64,000 bases of DNA, taken from contig NZ_FMZU01000009.1 of the NCBI RefSeq assembly GCF_900101545.1, positions 185,252 through 249,251 on the forward strand. Reading direction: 5' to 3'. This DNA is from Variovorax sp. CF079. GTDB taxonomy: Bacteria > Pseudomonadota > Gammaproteobacteria > Burkholderiales > Burkholderiaceae_C. The position numbers were made by a program, and so were the translations under genes. Numbering within the stretch: position 1 is the stretch's first letter; each line of letters begins with the position of its first letter. Shown here piece by piece: positions 56,905-64,000 of this stretch. The notes beneath the pieces were generated by a model. It made no database searches, was not told the origin of the DNA, and was given only the letters and a program-made list of their open reading frames with translations.

Positions 56905-58808
56905 GCGCCATTCCCGCAGCACGGCCGCCCGAAGGCGGGAAAGCCCCCTCGGGGGGCAGCGAAGCACACGAAGTGGCGAGCGTGGGGGCCATCCCACAAA
57001 TCGAGGCGGTCAACGATTTCGTCATCAAGTTCGCCAACGTCAACGGCTCGGGTTCGGCCTCGGCCAACGAGCTGTTCGCCAAGGCCATCCTGCGCATGGG
57101 CGTGCCGGTGAGCCCGCGCAACATCTTCCCCAGCAACATCCAGGGCCTGCCGACCTGGTACGAGGTGCGCGTGACCGAGCGCGGCCACATGGGGCGGCGC
57201 GGCGGCACCGACATGATGGTGGCGATGAACCCGCAGACCTGGGACGCCGACGTGGCCGAGCTGGAGCCCGGCGGCTACCTGTTCTACGACAGCACGCGGG
57301 CGCTGCCGCCGTCGAAATTCCGCGACGACATCCGCGTGATCGGCATGCCGCTGACCGAGATCTGCAACGCCGTCTACCACGACCCGCGCCAGCGCCAGCT
57401 GTTCAAGAACATCGTCTACGTGGGCGCCCTGGCCATCCTGCTGGGCATCGAGCCGGAGGTGGTCGAGAAGCTGTTCGGCGAGCAGTACAAGGGCAAGGAA
57501 AAGCTACTGGCCTCCAATGTCCAGGCGCTGCACCTGGGCTGCGACTTCGCCAGGGAGCATCTGCGCGGCGAGCCCCTCGGGCTGCAGGTGCGGCGCGCCG
57601 ACCGGGTGGGCAACCGGATCTTCGTGGACGGCAACAGCGCCGCGGCCCTGGGCTGCGTGTATGGCGGCGCCACGGTCGCGGCCTGGTATCCGATCACGCC
57701 CTCGTCGTCGGTGGCCGAGGCTTTCCAGAAGTACTGCACCAAATTCCGCGTCGATCCGGCCAACGGCCAGAACCGCTTCGCCATCGTGCAGGCGGAAGAC
57801 GAGCTCGCTTCGATCGGCATGGTGGTCGGCGCCGGCTGGAACGGCGCACGGGCCTTCACGGCGACCTCGGGGCCGGGCATTTCCCTGATGGCCGAGTTCA
57901 TCGGCCTGGCCTACTTTGCCGAGATTCCGGTCACCCTCATCAACGTGCAGCGCGGCGGACCTTCCACCGGCATGCCCACGCGCACCCAGCAGGCCGACAT
58001 CCTGTCCTGCGCCTACGCCTCGCACGGCGACACCAAGCACGTGCTGCTGTTCCCCGAGGATCCGCACGAGTGCTTCGAGCAGGCGGCGGCGGCGCTGGAC
58101 CTGGCCGACCGGCTGCAGACGCCGGTGTTCCTGATGACGGACCTGGACATCGGCATGAACCAGCGCCTGTGCGCGCCCTTTGCCTGGGACGACAGCCGGG
58201 CCTACGACCGCGGCAAGGTCATGAGCGCCGAAGAGCTGGAGGCGGGCCGCGACTTCGGCCGCTACAAGGACGTGGACGGCGACGGCATCCCCTGGCGCAC
58301 GCTGCCGGGCACGCACCCGACCAAGGGCAGCTTCTTCACCCGCGGCACGACGCGCGACGCCTACGCGCGGTATTCCGAGCGCGGCCCCGACTACATCTAC
58401 AACATGGAGCGGCTCTTGAAGAAGTTCGCGACCGCGGCCACCCTGGTGCCGCAGCCGATGCTGCGGCTGGCCGCCGAAAAGACGGACCTGGGCGTGATCT
58501 ATTTCGGCTCGACCAGCCCGGCCATGCAGGAGGCGCTGGAGGAGCTGGCCGAAGGCGGCGTCCAACTCGACGCGCTGCGGCTGCGCGCCTTTCCCTTCCC
58601 GGACAGCGTGGCGCAGTTCCTCGCGCGGCACCGCCAAGTGTTCGTGGTCGAGCAGAACCGCGACGGCCAGATGCGCAGCCTGCTGGTCAACGAGCTCGGC
58701 ATCGATCCGGCCAGGCTGGTCCCCGTGCTGCATTTCGACGGCACACCCATCACGGCGCGTTTTGTGGTCCAGGCGATCAGCGCCCATCTCGCCAAGGAGC
58801 CCGAATGA
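56901..58808 (+). CDS. korA: 2-oxoacid:acceptor oxidoreductase alpha subunit (gamma-alpha fusion)
   Basis: A 635-residue subunit of 2-oxoglutarate/pyruvate:ferredoxin oxidoreductases. The gamma part (about residues 40-215, FVIKFANVNGSGSASANELFAKAILRMG..GGTDMMVAMN) is fused to the POR pyrimidine-binding part (AAALGCVYGGATVAAWYPITPSSSVAEAF and VQAEDELASIGMVVGAGWNGARAFTATSGPG). Its ATG overlaps the upstream stop by four bases. Residues 7-30 (ARPPEGGKAPSGG...) do not belong to the family: they are encoded by a palindromic element (separate entry). A first in-frame methionine without it is not available, so the insertion is translated. Confidence 0.93.
   Translation: MSAIPAARPPEGGKAPSGGSEAHEVASVGAIPQIEAVNDFVIKFANVNGSGSASANELFAKAILRMGVPVSPRNIFPSNIQGLPTWYEVRVTERGHMGRRGGTDMMVAMNPQTWDADVAELEPGGYLFYDSTRALPPSKFRDDIRVIGMPLTEICNAVYHDPRQRQLFKNIVYVGALAILLGIEPEVVEKLFGEQYKGKEKLLASNVQALHLGCDFAREHLRGEPLGLQVRRADRVGNRIFVDGNSAAALGCVYGGATVAAWYPITPSSSVAEAFQKYCTKFRVDPANGQNRFAIVQAEDELASIGMVVGAGWNGARAFTATSGPGISLMAEFIGLAYFAEIPVTLINVQRGGPSTGMPTRTQQADILSCAYASHGDTKHVLLFPEDPHECFEQAAAALDLADRLQTPVFLMTDLDIGMNQRLCAPFAWDDSRAYDRGKVMSAEELEAGRDFGRYKDVDGDGIPWRTLPGTHPTKGSFFTRGTTRDAYARYSERGPDYIYNMERLLKKFATAATLVPQPMLRLAAEKTDLGVIYFGSTSPAMQEALEELAEGGVQLDALRLRAFPFPDSVAQFLARHRQVFVVEQNRDGQMRSLLVNELGIDPARLVPVLHFDGTPITARFVVQAISAHLAKEPE
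56920..56990. repeat. GC-rich palindromic (REP-like) element inside the korA 5' coding region
   Basis: Two adjacent perfect hairpins: CCGCC-CGAA-GGCGG at 56925-56938 and GCCCCC-TCG-GGGGGC at 56943-56957, followed by an imperfect stem around CACGAAGTGGCGAGCGTG (56967-56984). This looks like an intergenic palindromic repeat common in Comamonadaceae genomes, here within the coding sequence and kept in frame, encoding the foreign-looking residues 7-30 of the alpha subunit. Only one copy is visible in this window; the repeat identity is inferred from structure and memory of similar elements. Confidence 0.65.
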
Positions 58809-59860
58809 CCTACCTCGCCAAGCCCAAGCTGCGCCACCCGACGCTGGCCACCAACAAGGTCGGCTACACGCGGCGCGACTACGAGGGCAAGATCTCCACG
58901 CTGTGCGCCGGCTGCGGCCACGACTCGATCTCCGCCGCCATCATCGAGGCCTGCTGGGAGCTGGACATCGAGCCGCATCGGGTGGCCAAGCTCTCGGGCA
59001 TCGGCTGCAGCTCCAAGACGCCGGACTATTTTCTGGGCGCCTCGCACGGCTTCAACACGGTGCACGGCCGCATGCCCAGCGTGCTGACCGGCGCCAACCT
59101 GGCCAACCGCGACCTGCTCTACCTGGGCGTTTCGGGGGACGGCGACTCGGCTTCCATCGGCCTGGGCCAGTTCGCCCACGCCATGCGGCGCGGCGTGCGC
59201 ATGGCCTACATCGTCGAGAACAACGGGGTCTACGGCCTGACCAAGGGCCAGTTCTCGGCCACCGCCGACCAGGGCTCCAAGAGCAAGAAGGGCGTCGTCA
59301 ACAGCGACAGCCCGGTGGACCTGGTGGCCATGGCGCTGCAGCTGGGCGCCAGCTACGTGGGGCGCGGCTTTTCGGGCAACAAGGCGCAGCTGGTACCGCT
59401 GATCAAGGGCGCGATCAGCCACGGCGGGGCCGCGTTCATCGACGTGATCAGCCCCTGCGTCGCCTTTAACAACCACCCCGGCAGCACCAAGAGCTACGAC
59501 TACGTGCGCGAACACAACGAGGCGGTGAGCCGCATCGACTTCATCCATGAGCGCCAGGAAATCACCGTGGACATGGCGCCGGGCGAAGTGATGGACGTGC
59601 GCCAGCACGACGGCACGCTGCTGCGGCTGCGCAGCCTGCATCCCGACTACAACCCCGGCGACCGCTACGCCGCCATGGCCTACATGCAGCGGCACCAGGA
59701 AATGGGCGAAGTGGTGACGGGCCTGCTCTACGTCGATCCGCTGGCCACCGATCTGCATACGGCGCTCAACACCAGCGAGCGGCCGCTCAACACGCTGGGG
59801 CCCGCCGAGCTGTGCCCCGGCGTCGGTGCGCTGGAGCGGCTCAACGCCACCTTGCGCTAA
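58805..59860 (+). CDS. korB: 2-oxoacid:ferredoxin oxidoreductase beta subunit
   Basis: A 351-residue thiamine-pyrophosphate subunit. STLCAGCGHDSISAAI and GIGCSSKTPDYF provide cysteines for an [4Fe-4S] cluster, and GDGDSASIGLGQFAHAMRRGVRMAYIVENNGVYGLTKGQ is the TPP motif. ATG overlaps the alpha stop (ATGA). Together with the alpha subunit and the GltD-like ferredoxin protein, this forms a complete 2-oxoacid oxidoreductase in an otherwise aerobic-looking genome. Oxygen sensitivity and true substrate are open. Confidence 0.93.
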   Translation: MTYLAKPKLRHPTLATNKVGYTRRDYEGKISTLCAGCGHDSISAAIIEACWELDIEPHRVAKLSGIGCSSKTPDYFLGASHGFNTVHGRMPSVLTGANLANRDLLYLGVSGDGDSASIGLGQFAHAMRRGVRMAYIVENNGVYGLTKGQFSATADQGSKSKKGVVNSDSPVDLVAMALQLGASYVGRGFSGNKAQLVPLIKGAISHGGAAFIDVISPCVAFNNHPGSTKSYDYVREHNEAVSRIDFIHERQEITVDMAPGEVMDVRQHDGTLLRLRSLHPDYNPGDRYAAMAYMQRHQEMGEVVTGLLYVDPLATDLHTALNTSERPLNTLGPAELCPGVGALERLNATLR

Positions 59861-59905
59861 GCGAAGGTCCGTCGCAACATAGCGCGTTCCGCAGGAGGGT
59901 GCACC

Positions 59906-60343
59906 ATGGATGAACGTACCGTTTTCCAGTCCATCTCGCGCAAGCATGTGACCTGCTTGGGCCCGCAGGCCAGCGTGCGCGAAGCTGCGGGCGTGATGAC
60001 GCACGCCAACTGCGGCAGCGTGCTCATCATCGAGCCGCCGGAGACCCTGCTGGGTATCCTGACCGAGCGCGACCTGATGACACGGGTGCTGGCCCGGGGG
60101 CTCGATCCGGAGCGCACCACGGCGCGCGAGGTCATGACGCCCAACCCGATCTGCGTGCCGCCGGAAACGCTGGTGTCCGACGCCGTCGTGATGATGCTCG
60201 AGCGGGGTTTCCGCCACCTGCCGCTGGTGGCGGGGACGAAGATCCTCGGCGTGTTCTCGGTGCGCGATGCGCTGCCGCGGGAAATCGGCGCGGCGCTGAG
60301 CCAGGCCGAATTCAACGAGCAGGTGAACGACGTTCTGGGCTAG
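59906..60343 (+). CDS. CBS domain protein
   Basis: A 145-residue protein of two CBS motifs: VREAAGVMTHANCGSVLIIEP..LLGILTERDLMTRVL and VSDAVVMMLERGFRHLPLV..ILGVFSVRDAL. The pair should form a Bateman module binding an adenine nucleotide. It sits 45 bases after korB and may sense the energy state and gate the oxidoreductase; this is positional inference. Confidence 0.9.
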   Translation: MDERTVFQSISRKHVTCLGPQASVREAAGVMTHANCGSVLIIEPPETLLGILTERDLMTRVLARGLDPERTTAREVMTPNPICVPPETLVSDAVVMMLERGFRHLPLVAGTKILGVFSVRDALPREIGAALSQAEFNEQVNDVLG

Positions 60344-60345
60344 GA

Positions 60346-61608
60346 ATGCGCTGGGTCGCCGCCGCCCTCCTGCTGTTGCTCGCCGCGCTGCAGGCCGAGG
60401 CCGGCACCACCAGCGCGTTCACGCTGAGCCCGCAAAGCTATTCGGGCTCGCGCGAGCGGCAATACAAGGTCTATGTGCCGGACGGCCTCACGGCCCCGGC
60501 GCCGATGGTGATGGCGCTGCACGGCTGCCAGCAGACGCATGACGACGTGCTGCGCGACTGGGGCCTGGTGGCGGCCGCCGATCGCTTCCGCTTCATCCTC
60601 GTCGCGCCCTTCATCACCAGCTACGACGGGCTGCGCAACACCAACTGCTGGGGCTTCTGGCTCGACCAGCACCGCCACCAGGGCCGCGGCGAGCCCGAAG
60701 ACCTGCACCAGATCGCGCGGCAGGTCGAATCGCGCTTCGGCATCGACCCGAAGCGGCGCTACGTCACCGGGCTCTCATCGGGCGGCGCCATGGCGGTGGT
60801 GCTCTCGGTCACGCACAACGAGTACTTCGCGGCCGCGGCCAGCGCCTCGGGCCTGCCCTATGGCGAGGACGCGGCCTCGGTGTCCTTCTCGGGCTGCCCC
60901 GGCAGCGCCACTTTTCATGCCGTGAGCCAGGTGGTGGCCGATATGCAGCGCGAGCGCAATGCGAGCTACCCGATCCCATTGATGGTGTTGCAGAACAACC
61001 AGGACTGCACCGTGATCCAGCCCGCCGGCCGCAACATGCGCGATGCGCAGCTGCTGCTCAACGGCGACGCCTTGCACAACAGCCCGCCCGAAGCACAGGC
61101 GCGGGAGCGTGCCTGCACCCCGGCCAACGGCTCCGACTACAACTGCCAGCAGGTCTTCTACACCGTCGACGCCCAGCCGGGCAGCCGCTCGCTGGTCGAG
61201 ACCGTGTTCTACAACGGTCCCACGGTCACGCCCGACCCCGGCGACACCGACCACGGCCACTACTGGATCGGCGGCCAGAACGGCCGCGACGGCCGATGGG
61301 CCTTGCAGCGCGGGCCGAGCTACCCCGACATCGTCTGGGACTTCTTCTCGCGCCATGCGGCCGATACCAGCGGGCCGCCACCCCCACCGCCTCCGCCACC
61401 GCCGCCGAGCTGCAACACCGTGAGCGCTGCGCCGGGCGCCCACGTCTCGGCGGGCCGCGCGACAGCCGGCGGCCTCTTCAGCCTGCGCGCGATCTCGTCC
61501 GGCGACATGCGCGACATCGGCTTCGCCTGGGATTTCTTCTTTACGCGCGTGGACCTGCACCAAGGGGCAGGCGGGCGCTGGTTCGTGCAGCCGCCGGCGG
61601 GTTGCTAA
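60346..61608 (+). CDS. secreted PHB-depolymerase/feruloyl-esterase-like enzyme with Pro-linked C-terminal domain
   Basis: A 420-residue secreted esterase: signal peptide about 1-19, then an alpha/beta hydrolase domain with MALHGCQQTHDDVL (oxyanion region), the lipase box GLSSG with Ser144, and a C-terminal histidine around DTDHGHYWIGG. An uninterrupted run of eleven prolines (about residues 345-355) joins a small C-terminal domain (ARAIS..DIGFAWDFFFTRVDLHQGAGGRWFVQPP) that could bind a polymer. It starts two bases after the CBS stop. Family relatives hydrolyse short-chain PHA or aromatic esters. Confidence 0.86.
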   Translation: MRWVAAALLLLLAALQAEAGTTSAFTLSPQSYSGSRERQYKVYVPDGLTAPAPMVMALHGCQQTHDDVLRDWGLVAAADRFRFILVAPFITSYDGLRNTNCWGFWLDQHRHQGRGEPEDLHQIARQVESRFGIDPKRRYVTGLSSGGAMAVVLSVTHNEYFAAAASASGLPYGEDAASVSFSGCPGSATFHAVSQVVADMQRERNASYPIPLMVLQNNQDCTVIQPAGRNMRDAQLLLNGDALHNSPPEAQARERACTPANGSDYNCQQVFYTVDAQPGSRSLVETVFYNGPTVTPDPGDTDHGHYWIGGQNGRDGRWALQRGPSYPDIVWDFFSRHAADTSGPPPPPPPPPPPSCNTVSAAPGAHVSAGRATAGGLFSLRAISSGDMRDIGFAWDFFFTRVDLHQGAGGRWFVQPPAGC

Positions 61609-62702
61609 GACTCCAGCGGCTTCTCTTCGCGCCCGTCGGGATGCCGCGCAAAACGCGCCGGATCGCGCCCGTGCACCGGCGCCATGTCGGGCCAGGGCCA
61701 GCCGCCGAACTGCGTGCGGCGGTAGTCGGCCATGGCTTGCGCGATCTCGGTCTGCGTGTTCATCACGAAGGGGCCGTACTGCGCCACCGGCTCGCCGATC
61801 GGGCGGCCCTGCAGCAGCAGGAACTCGCTCGGCTCGTCGCCGTTGATCAGCTCCACCCTGGCGTCGGCGCGCAGCTCGATGGCGGCGTGGTTCTCGATCT
61901 TCCGGCCCGCCACGCTGACCGTGCGGCCCTTGAAGAAATACAGGTTGCGCCGCGTGTCCTCGCCGTCCGCGGCAGGCAGCATCCAGCAGGCATGGGGTGC
62001 CATGCGGATCGTCCAGATCGCGATGTCCGCATCGGCCTCTGCGGCCCACGAATCGGGCGGCGGCGCCAGCGGCCCGCCGGCGCCCGGCTCGCCGTCCACC
62101 GGCGCGACACGGCCCGCGACGACCGCGACCTCGGTCGCATGGCCGTCGGCATCCATCGCGGTGAAGCGCGGGATGTCTTCGGCCCAGAACATCGTGAAAT
62201 GCGGCTCGACCATCTTGTTGCGCGCCGGCAGGTTGAGCCAGATCTGGAACAGCTCCAGCGGGTTGGGCGCGGAAGCATCGAGCAGCGGGAACATCTCCGA
62301 ATGCACGACGCCCTTGCCGGCCGTGAGCCACTGCACATCGCCGCCGCCGAAGCGCGCGGTCGCGCCGAGCGAATCGGAATGATCGATCAGCCCCTTGCGC
62401 ACGATGGTCACCGTCTCGAAGCCGCGGTGCGGATGCCCCGGGAAGCCCGGCACGGGGTTGCCGTGGTACATGCTCCAGCCGTCCTTGCGGCTGAAGTCCT
62501 GGCCCAGGTCGCGCCCGGCCAGCGAGGCATCGGGCCCCATCTGGGCATTGGCCTTGGGATAGGCGTCGTCGTGGTAGGCGCAGAACAGGAAGGGGTCGAT
62601 GGTCTCCCAGGGGAAGCCGAGGGCCTTGATCTGGACGATGGGGCTGGTGGTGACAGTGGCGGTGGCGGTCATGGCGTGCGTGCTTTCTTGCGAGGCGCTC
62701 AT
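61605..62702 (-). CDS. pirin family protein
   Basis: A 365-residue bicupin. The N-terminal cupin is visible in GHPHRGFETVTIVRKG and GGDVQWLTAGKGVVHSEMFP with metal-binding His residues, and the C-terminal domain is NLYFFKGRTVSVAGRKIENHAA. Pirins bind a metal and may act as quercetinases or as redox sensors. ATG 62702 is used; MTATATV at 62672 is another possible start, both with weak ribosome sites. It is longer than the typical 230-300 residue pirin. Four bases of its 3' end overlap the end of the esterase. Confidence 0.88.
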   Translation of the reverse strand: MSASQESTHAMTATATVTTSPIVQIKALGFPWETIDPFLFCAYHDDAYPKANAQMGPDASLAGRDLGQDFSRKDGWSMYHGNPVPGFPGHPHRGFETVTIVRKGLIDHSDSLGATARFGGGDVQWLTAGKGVVHSEMFPLLDASAPNPLELFQIWLNLPARNKMVEPHFTMFWAEDIPRFTAMDADGHATEVAVVAGRVAPVDGEPGAGGPLAPPPDSWAAEADADIAIWTIRMAPHACWMLPAADGEDTRRNLYFFKGRTVSVAGRKIENHAAIELRADARVELINGDEPSEFLLLQGRPIGEPVAQYGPFVMNTQTEIAQAMADYRRTQFGGWPWPDMAPVHGRDPARFARHPDGREEKPLES

Positions 62703-62902
62703 TCTGTTCGATGCGAGAGGAGCGATCCCTCACATGTGGGGGTGGCGCCCTGTTCCTGAAGTGCGGCCGGTGGAACGCAGTCGCACCATCTGCGGAACAA
62801 CAGAAGGGGAAAATCCCGGCTGTTCGTTGGATGGACGCCACGCCGATCCGTTCACAATTCGCGCGGCGGAGCCATCGATCCCCACAAACAACAACGACGT
62901 GC

Positions 62903-63229
62903 ATGAACACCGAACAGCAACTGCAGCACAGCTATTTCGAGATGCGCGAGCGGCCCGCAAAGGGGTCCGCTGCCAGGCAGCATGCCGAAGTGCCGCTGCC
63001 GAGCCTGGCCGCCGCCCAGCGCAAGGCGCGCGGCGCGGTGATGGGCTTTGCCGCCCCCTTCCTCGCCGTGATGGGCTACTACGCCCTTGGCATCTGCACC
63101 TTCGCGCTGATGGCTGCTTCCAGCGTGCCCGGCGGCGGCGAGGTGTCGCAGCTCGCCTGGTGTGCCACGGAGAGCACCAGCCCCATCGCCCTGGCCGCCG
63201 CGCTGGCAGCCGGGCGCTGGTGGGTCTGA
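62903..63229 (+). CDS. small membrane protein, hypothetical
   Basis: A 108-residue protein with a soluble charged N-terminus (NTEQQLQHSYFEMRERPAKG) and one clear hydrophobic segment (about 47-72, GFAAPFLAVMGYYALGICTFALMAAS), and possibly a second near the C-terminus. I do not recognise it. ATG 62903 has no strong ribosome site. It is transcribed toward the autotransporter gene. Confidence 0.55.
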   Translation: MNTEQQLQHSYFEMRERPAKGSAARQHAEVPLPSLAAAQRKARGAVMGFAAPFLAVMGYYALGICTFALMAASSVPGGGEVSQLAWCATESTSPIALAAALAAGRWWV

Positions 63230-63622
63230 CAACTGCCGGTTTGCGCCCGGCTCCAAACAGTCGCGCGACGACATCCTGACCCTTGCCGGCGCGTCAGCGA
63301 AGCGCGTCTGACGCCGGCTTTCGCCTGATCTCATAGCACCCAGGCCGGCGCCTTGGGCGGCGCTCGCGTGGCCGAGCGCCTGGTTTCATTTCCCGGCCGT
63401 TCTTGCCGCCCCTCCAGGGCGCGCGCCACACCCTCCGCAATGTGAAAAATCTCACGAATGCTCGTGGGATCAGCCCTGGCTGCTATCCAAACCATAGCAT
63501 TTTCGACGCCAAGACACGGTTCTGTAACCGATTGTGTGAACTCCTTCCTTAGAAATTGAATACCTCGGTACTAAAGTCAAAAGTATTCAATTACCGCTTC
63601 GGCGGGGGATGGAGGAGGCGAT
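63230..63622. other. 393-base upstream region of the autotransporter gene
   Basis: No gene is supported. From about 63440 to 63600 the sequence is clearly less GC-rich than the surroundings and carries an inverted repeat (separate entry), consistent with a long regulated 5' leader or promoter of the type V secretion gene. Confidence 0.5.
63554..63592. promoter_or_regulatory. 10-base perfect inverted repeat upstream of the autotransporter
   Basis: AATTGAATAC at 63554-63563 and GTATTCAATT at 63583-63592 are exact reverse complements, separated by 19 bases. It ends about 30 bases before the start codon. It may be a transcription-factor site or an RNA hairpin close to the ribosome site. No T-run follows, so it is not a simple terminator. 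Confidence 0.55.
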
Positions 63623-64000
63623 ATGAACCGCGTTTTCAGGATCATTTGGAATGCCGCCAAGGGTCTTTGGGCCGTGGCATCGGAGCTGGCAACAGGCGTC
63701 GGCAAGTCGGCGGCGACCAGCACCCCGGTTCCCGATTTGCAACTCCAAGCGCCTGAGTTTGCGCGGGCCAAGGGGCTGCAGGCTTGTGTGGCGGTGGCGC
63801 TTCTCGCCTTCGCAGGTACCGCGTCGGCGGCGAACTGCGGCAACGACAAGGATGTCGGCAACGCCAAGTGCTCGACACCTGCACCTGCACCTGCACCTGC
63901 ACCTGCACCTGCACCTGCACCTGCACCTGCACCTGCACCTGCACCTGCACCTGCACCTGCACCTGCACCTGCACCTGCACCTGCACCTGCACCTGCACCT
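63623..64000 (+). CDS. type V secretion protein with extended signal peptide (ESPR), partial
   Basis: The first 126 codons of a gene truncated by the window edge. The ATG at 63623 has a GGAGGAGG site at 63611-63618. It begins MNRVFRIIWNAAKGLWAVASELA, the ESPR signature of large autotransporters, trimeric adhesins and two-partner secreted hemagglutinins, and a classical signal (ACVAVALLAFAGTASA) follows at about residues 56-72. After a short Cys-containing stretch (ANCGNDKDVGNAKC) the protein becomes an (Ala-Pro)n linker, 20 and a half copies before the edge. The passenger and translocator lie beyond the window. Confidence 0.88.
   Translation, partial: MNRVFRIIWNAAKGLWAVASELATGVGKSAATSTPVPDLQLQAPEFARAKGLQACVAVALLAFAGTASAANCGNDKDVGNAKCSTPAPAPAPAPAPAPAPAPAPAPAPAPAPAPAPAPAPAPAPAP
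63877..64000 (+). repeat. ACCTGC hexanucleotide tandem repeat encoding Ala-Pro
   Basis: The sequence ACCTGC is repeated without any mismatch from 63877 to the last base, 20 full copies plus four bases. Read in the autotransporter frame each copy gives Pro-Ala. Perfect identity at the DNA level, with no synonymous change, indicates recent slippage expansion. Because the unit is six bases, gain or loss changes linker length without breaking the frame. Confidence 0.95.

Noticed and set aside
63642..63998. A minus-strand open frame of Gln-Val repeats
   Set aside because: It is the complement of the ACCTGC repeat; the plus-strand ESPR gene explains the sequence.
63877..64000. CRISPR or direct-repeat array
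   Set aside because: The repeat is a perfect six-base tandem without spacers, inside a coding frame.

Overview
The window is a 64 kb stretch of GC-rich chromosome that looks like a member of the Comamonadaceae (Burkholderiales), most likely Variovorax or a close relative. The evidence is four tripartite-tricarboxylate-transporter (Bug/TctC-type) periplasmic binding proteins with no adjacent TctAB membrane genes, many FCD-type GntR and LysR regulators beside small catabolic operons, and a gallate/4-oxalomesaconate gene set. There is no phage, conjugative module, rRNA, tRNA or CRISPR array that I can see. The content is mostly accessory metabolism.

Layout. 1-1720: end of a DUF899 thioredoxin-like gene and a lipocalin/CrtC-like protein. 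1751-9765: a sugar or sugar-acid locus, with an ABC importer (ATPase, binding protein, two permeases) on the minus strand divergent from a GntR regulator, a DenD-like dehydrogenase and an IlvD/Edd dehydratase. 9779-11178: a YihY/BrkB membrane protein and a 5'-truncated phnM relic. 11175-16046: lipoprotein binding protein, metallo-beta-lactamase-fold lipoprotein, MmgE/PrpD protein, Bug protein and GntR regulator, all minus strand. 16180-20906: CaiB-type CoA-transferase, a crotonase lacking both catalytic glutamates, an MDR reductase, a second Bug protein and a GntR regulator. 20928-26751: LysR regulator divergent from a paoABC-type molybdenum aldehyde oxidoreductase, followed by a cupin and a carboxymuconolactone-decarboxylase-like protein. 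26843-31828: hypothetical protein, SMP-30 lactonase, DUF2182/DUF1326 pair, double GNAT acetyltransferase.

32022-36689: a Fur-box-preceded TonB siderophore receptor and a PepSY-flavodoxin-FNR fusion reductase, forming an iron-acquisition pair. 36696-42860: a gallate-type ring-cleavage set (galA, ligK-like aldolase, ligJ hydratase) with a Bug protein and a ModA-like protein, divergent from an unusual LysR regulator with two N-terminal HTH domains. 42874-48568: mixed small genes, including a frameshifted 3-hydroxyacyl-CoA dehydrogenase, a RidA protein, a stand-alone RNA-polymerase alpha-CTD-like protein, an alpha/beta hydrolase lipoprotein, a DUF4189 protein, a VOC protein and a frameshifted small membrane protein. 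47660-52810: LysR divergent from a Bug-LeuC-LeuD-LeuB-like operon that looks catabolic. 53394-60343: an aromatic FAD monooxygenase, then a GltD/ferredoxin fusion, 2-oxoacid oxidoreductase alpha and beta subunits and a CBS protein. 60346-63229: secreted esterase, pirin, small membrane protein. 63623-64000: the first 126 codons of a type V secreted protein with an extended signal peptide and an Ala-Pro hexanucleotide repeat that runs off the edge.

The best candidates for less-described biology are the oxidoreductase-KorAB-CBS operon with a palindromic repeat inside its coding sequence, the double-HTH LysR, the stand-alone alpha-CTD protein, the catalytically altered crotonase operon, and the edge-truncated autotransporter.
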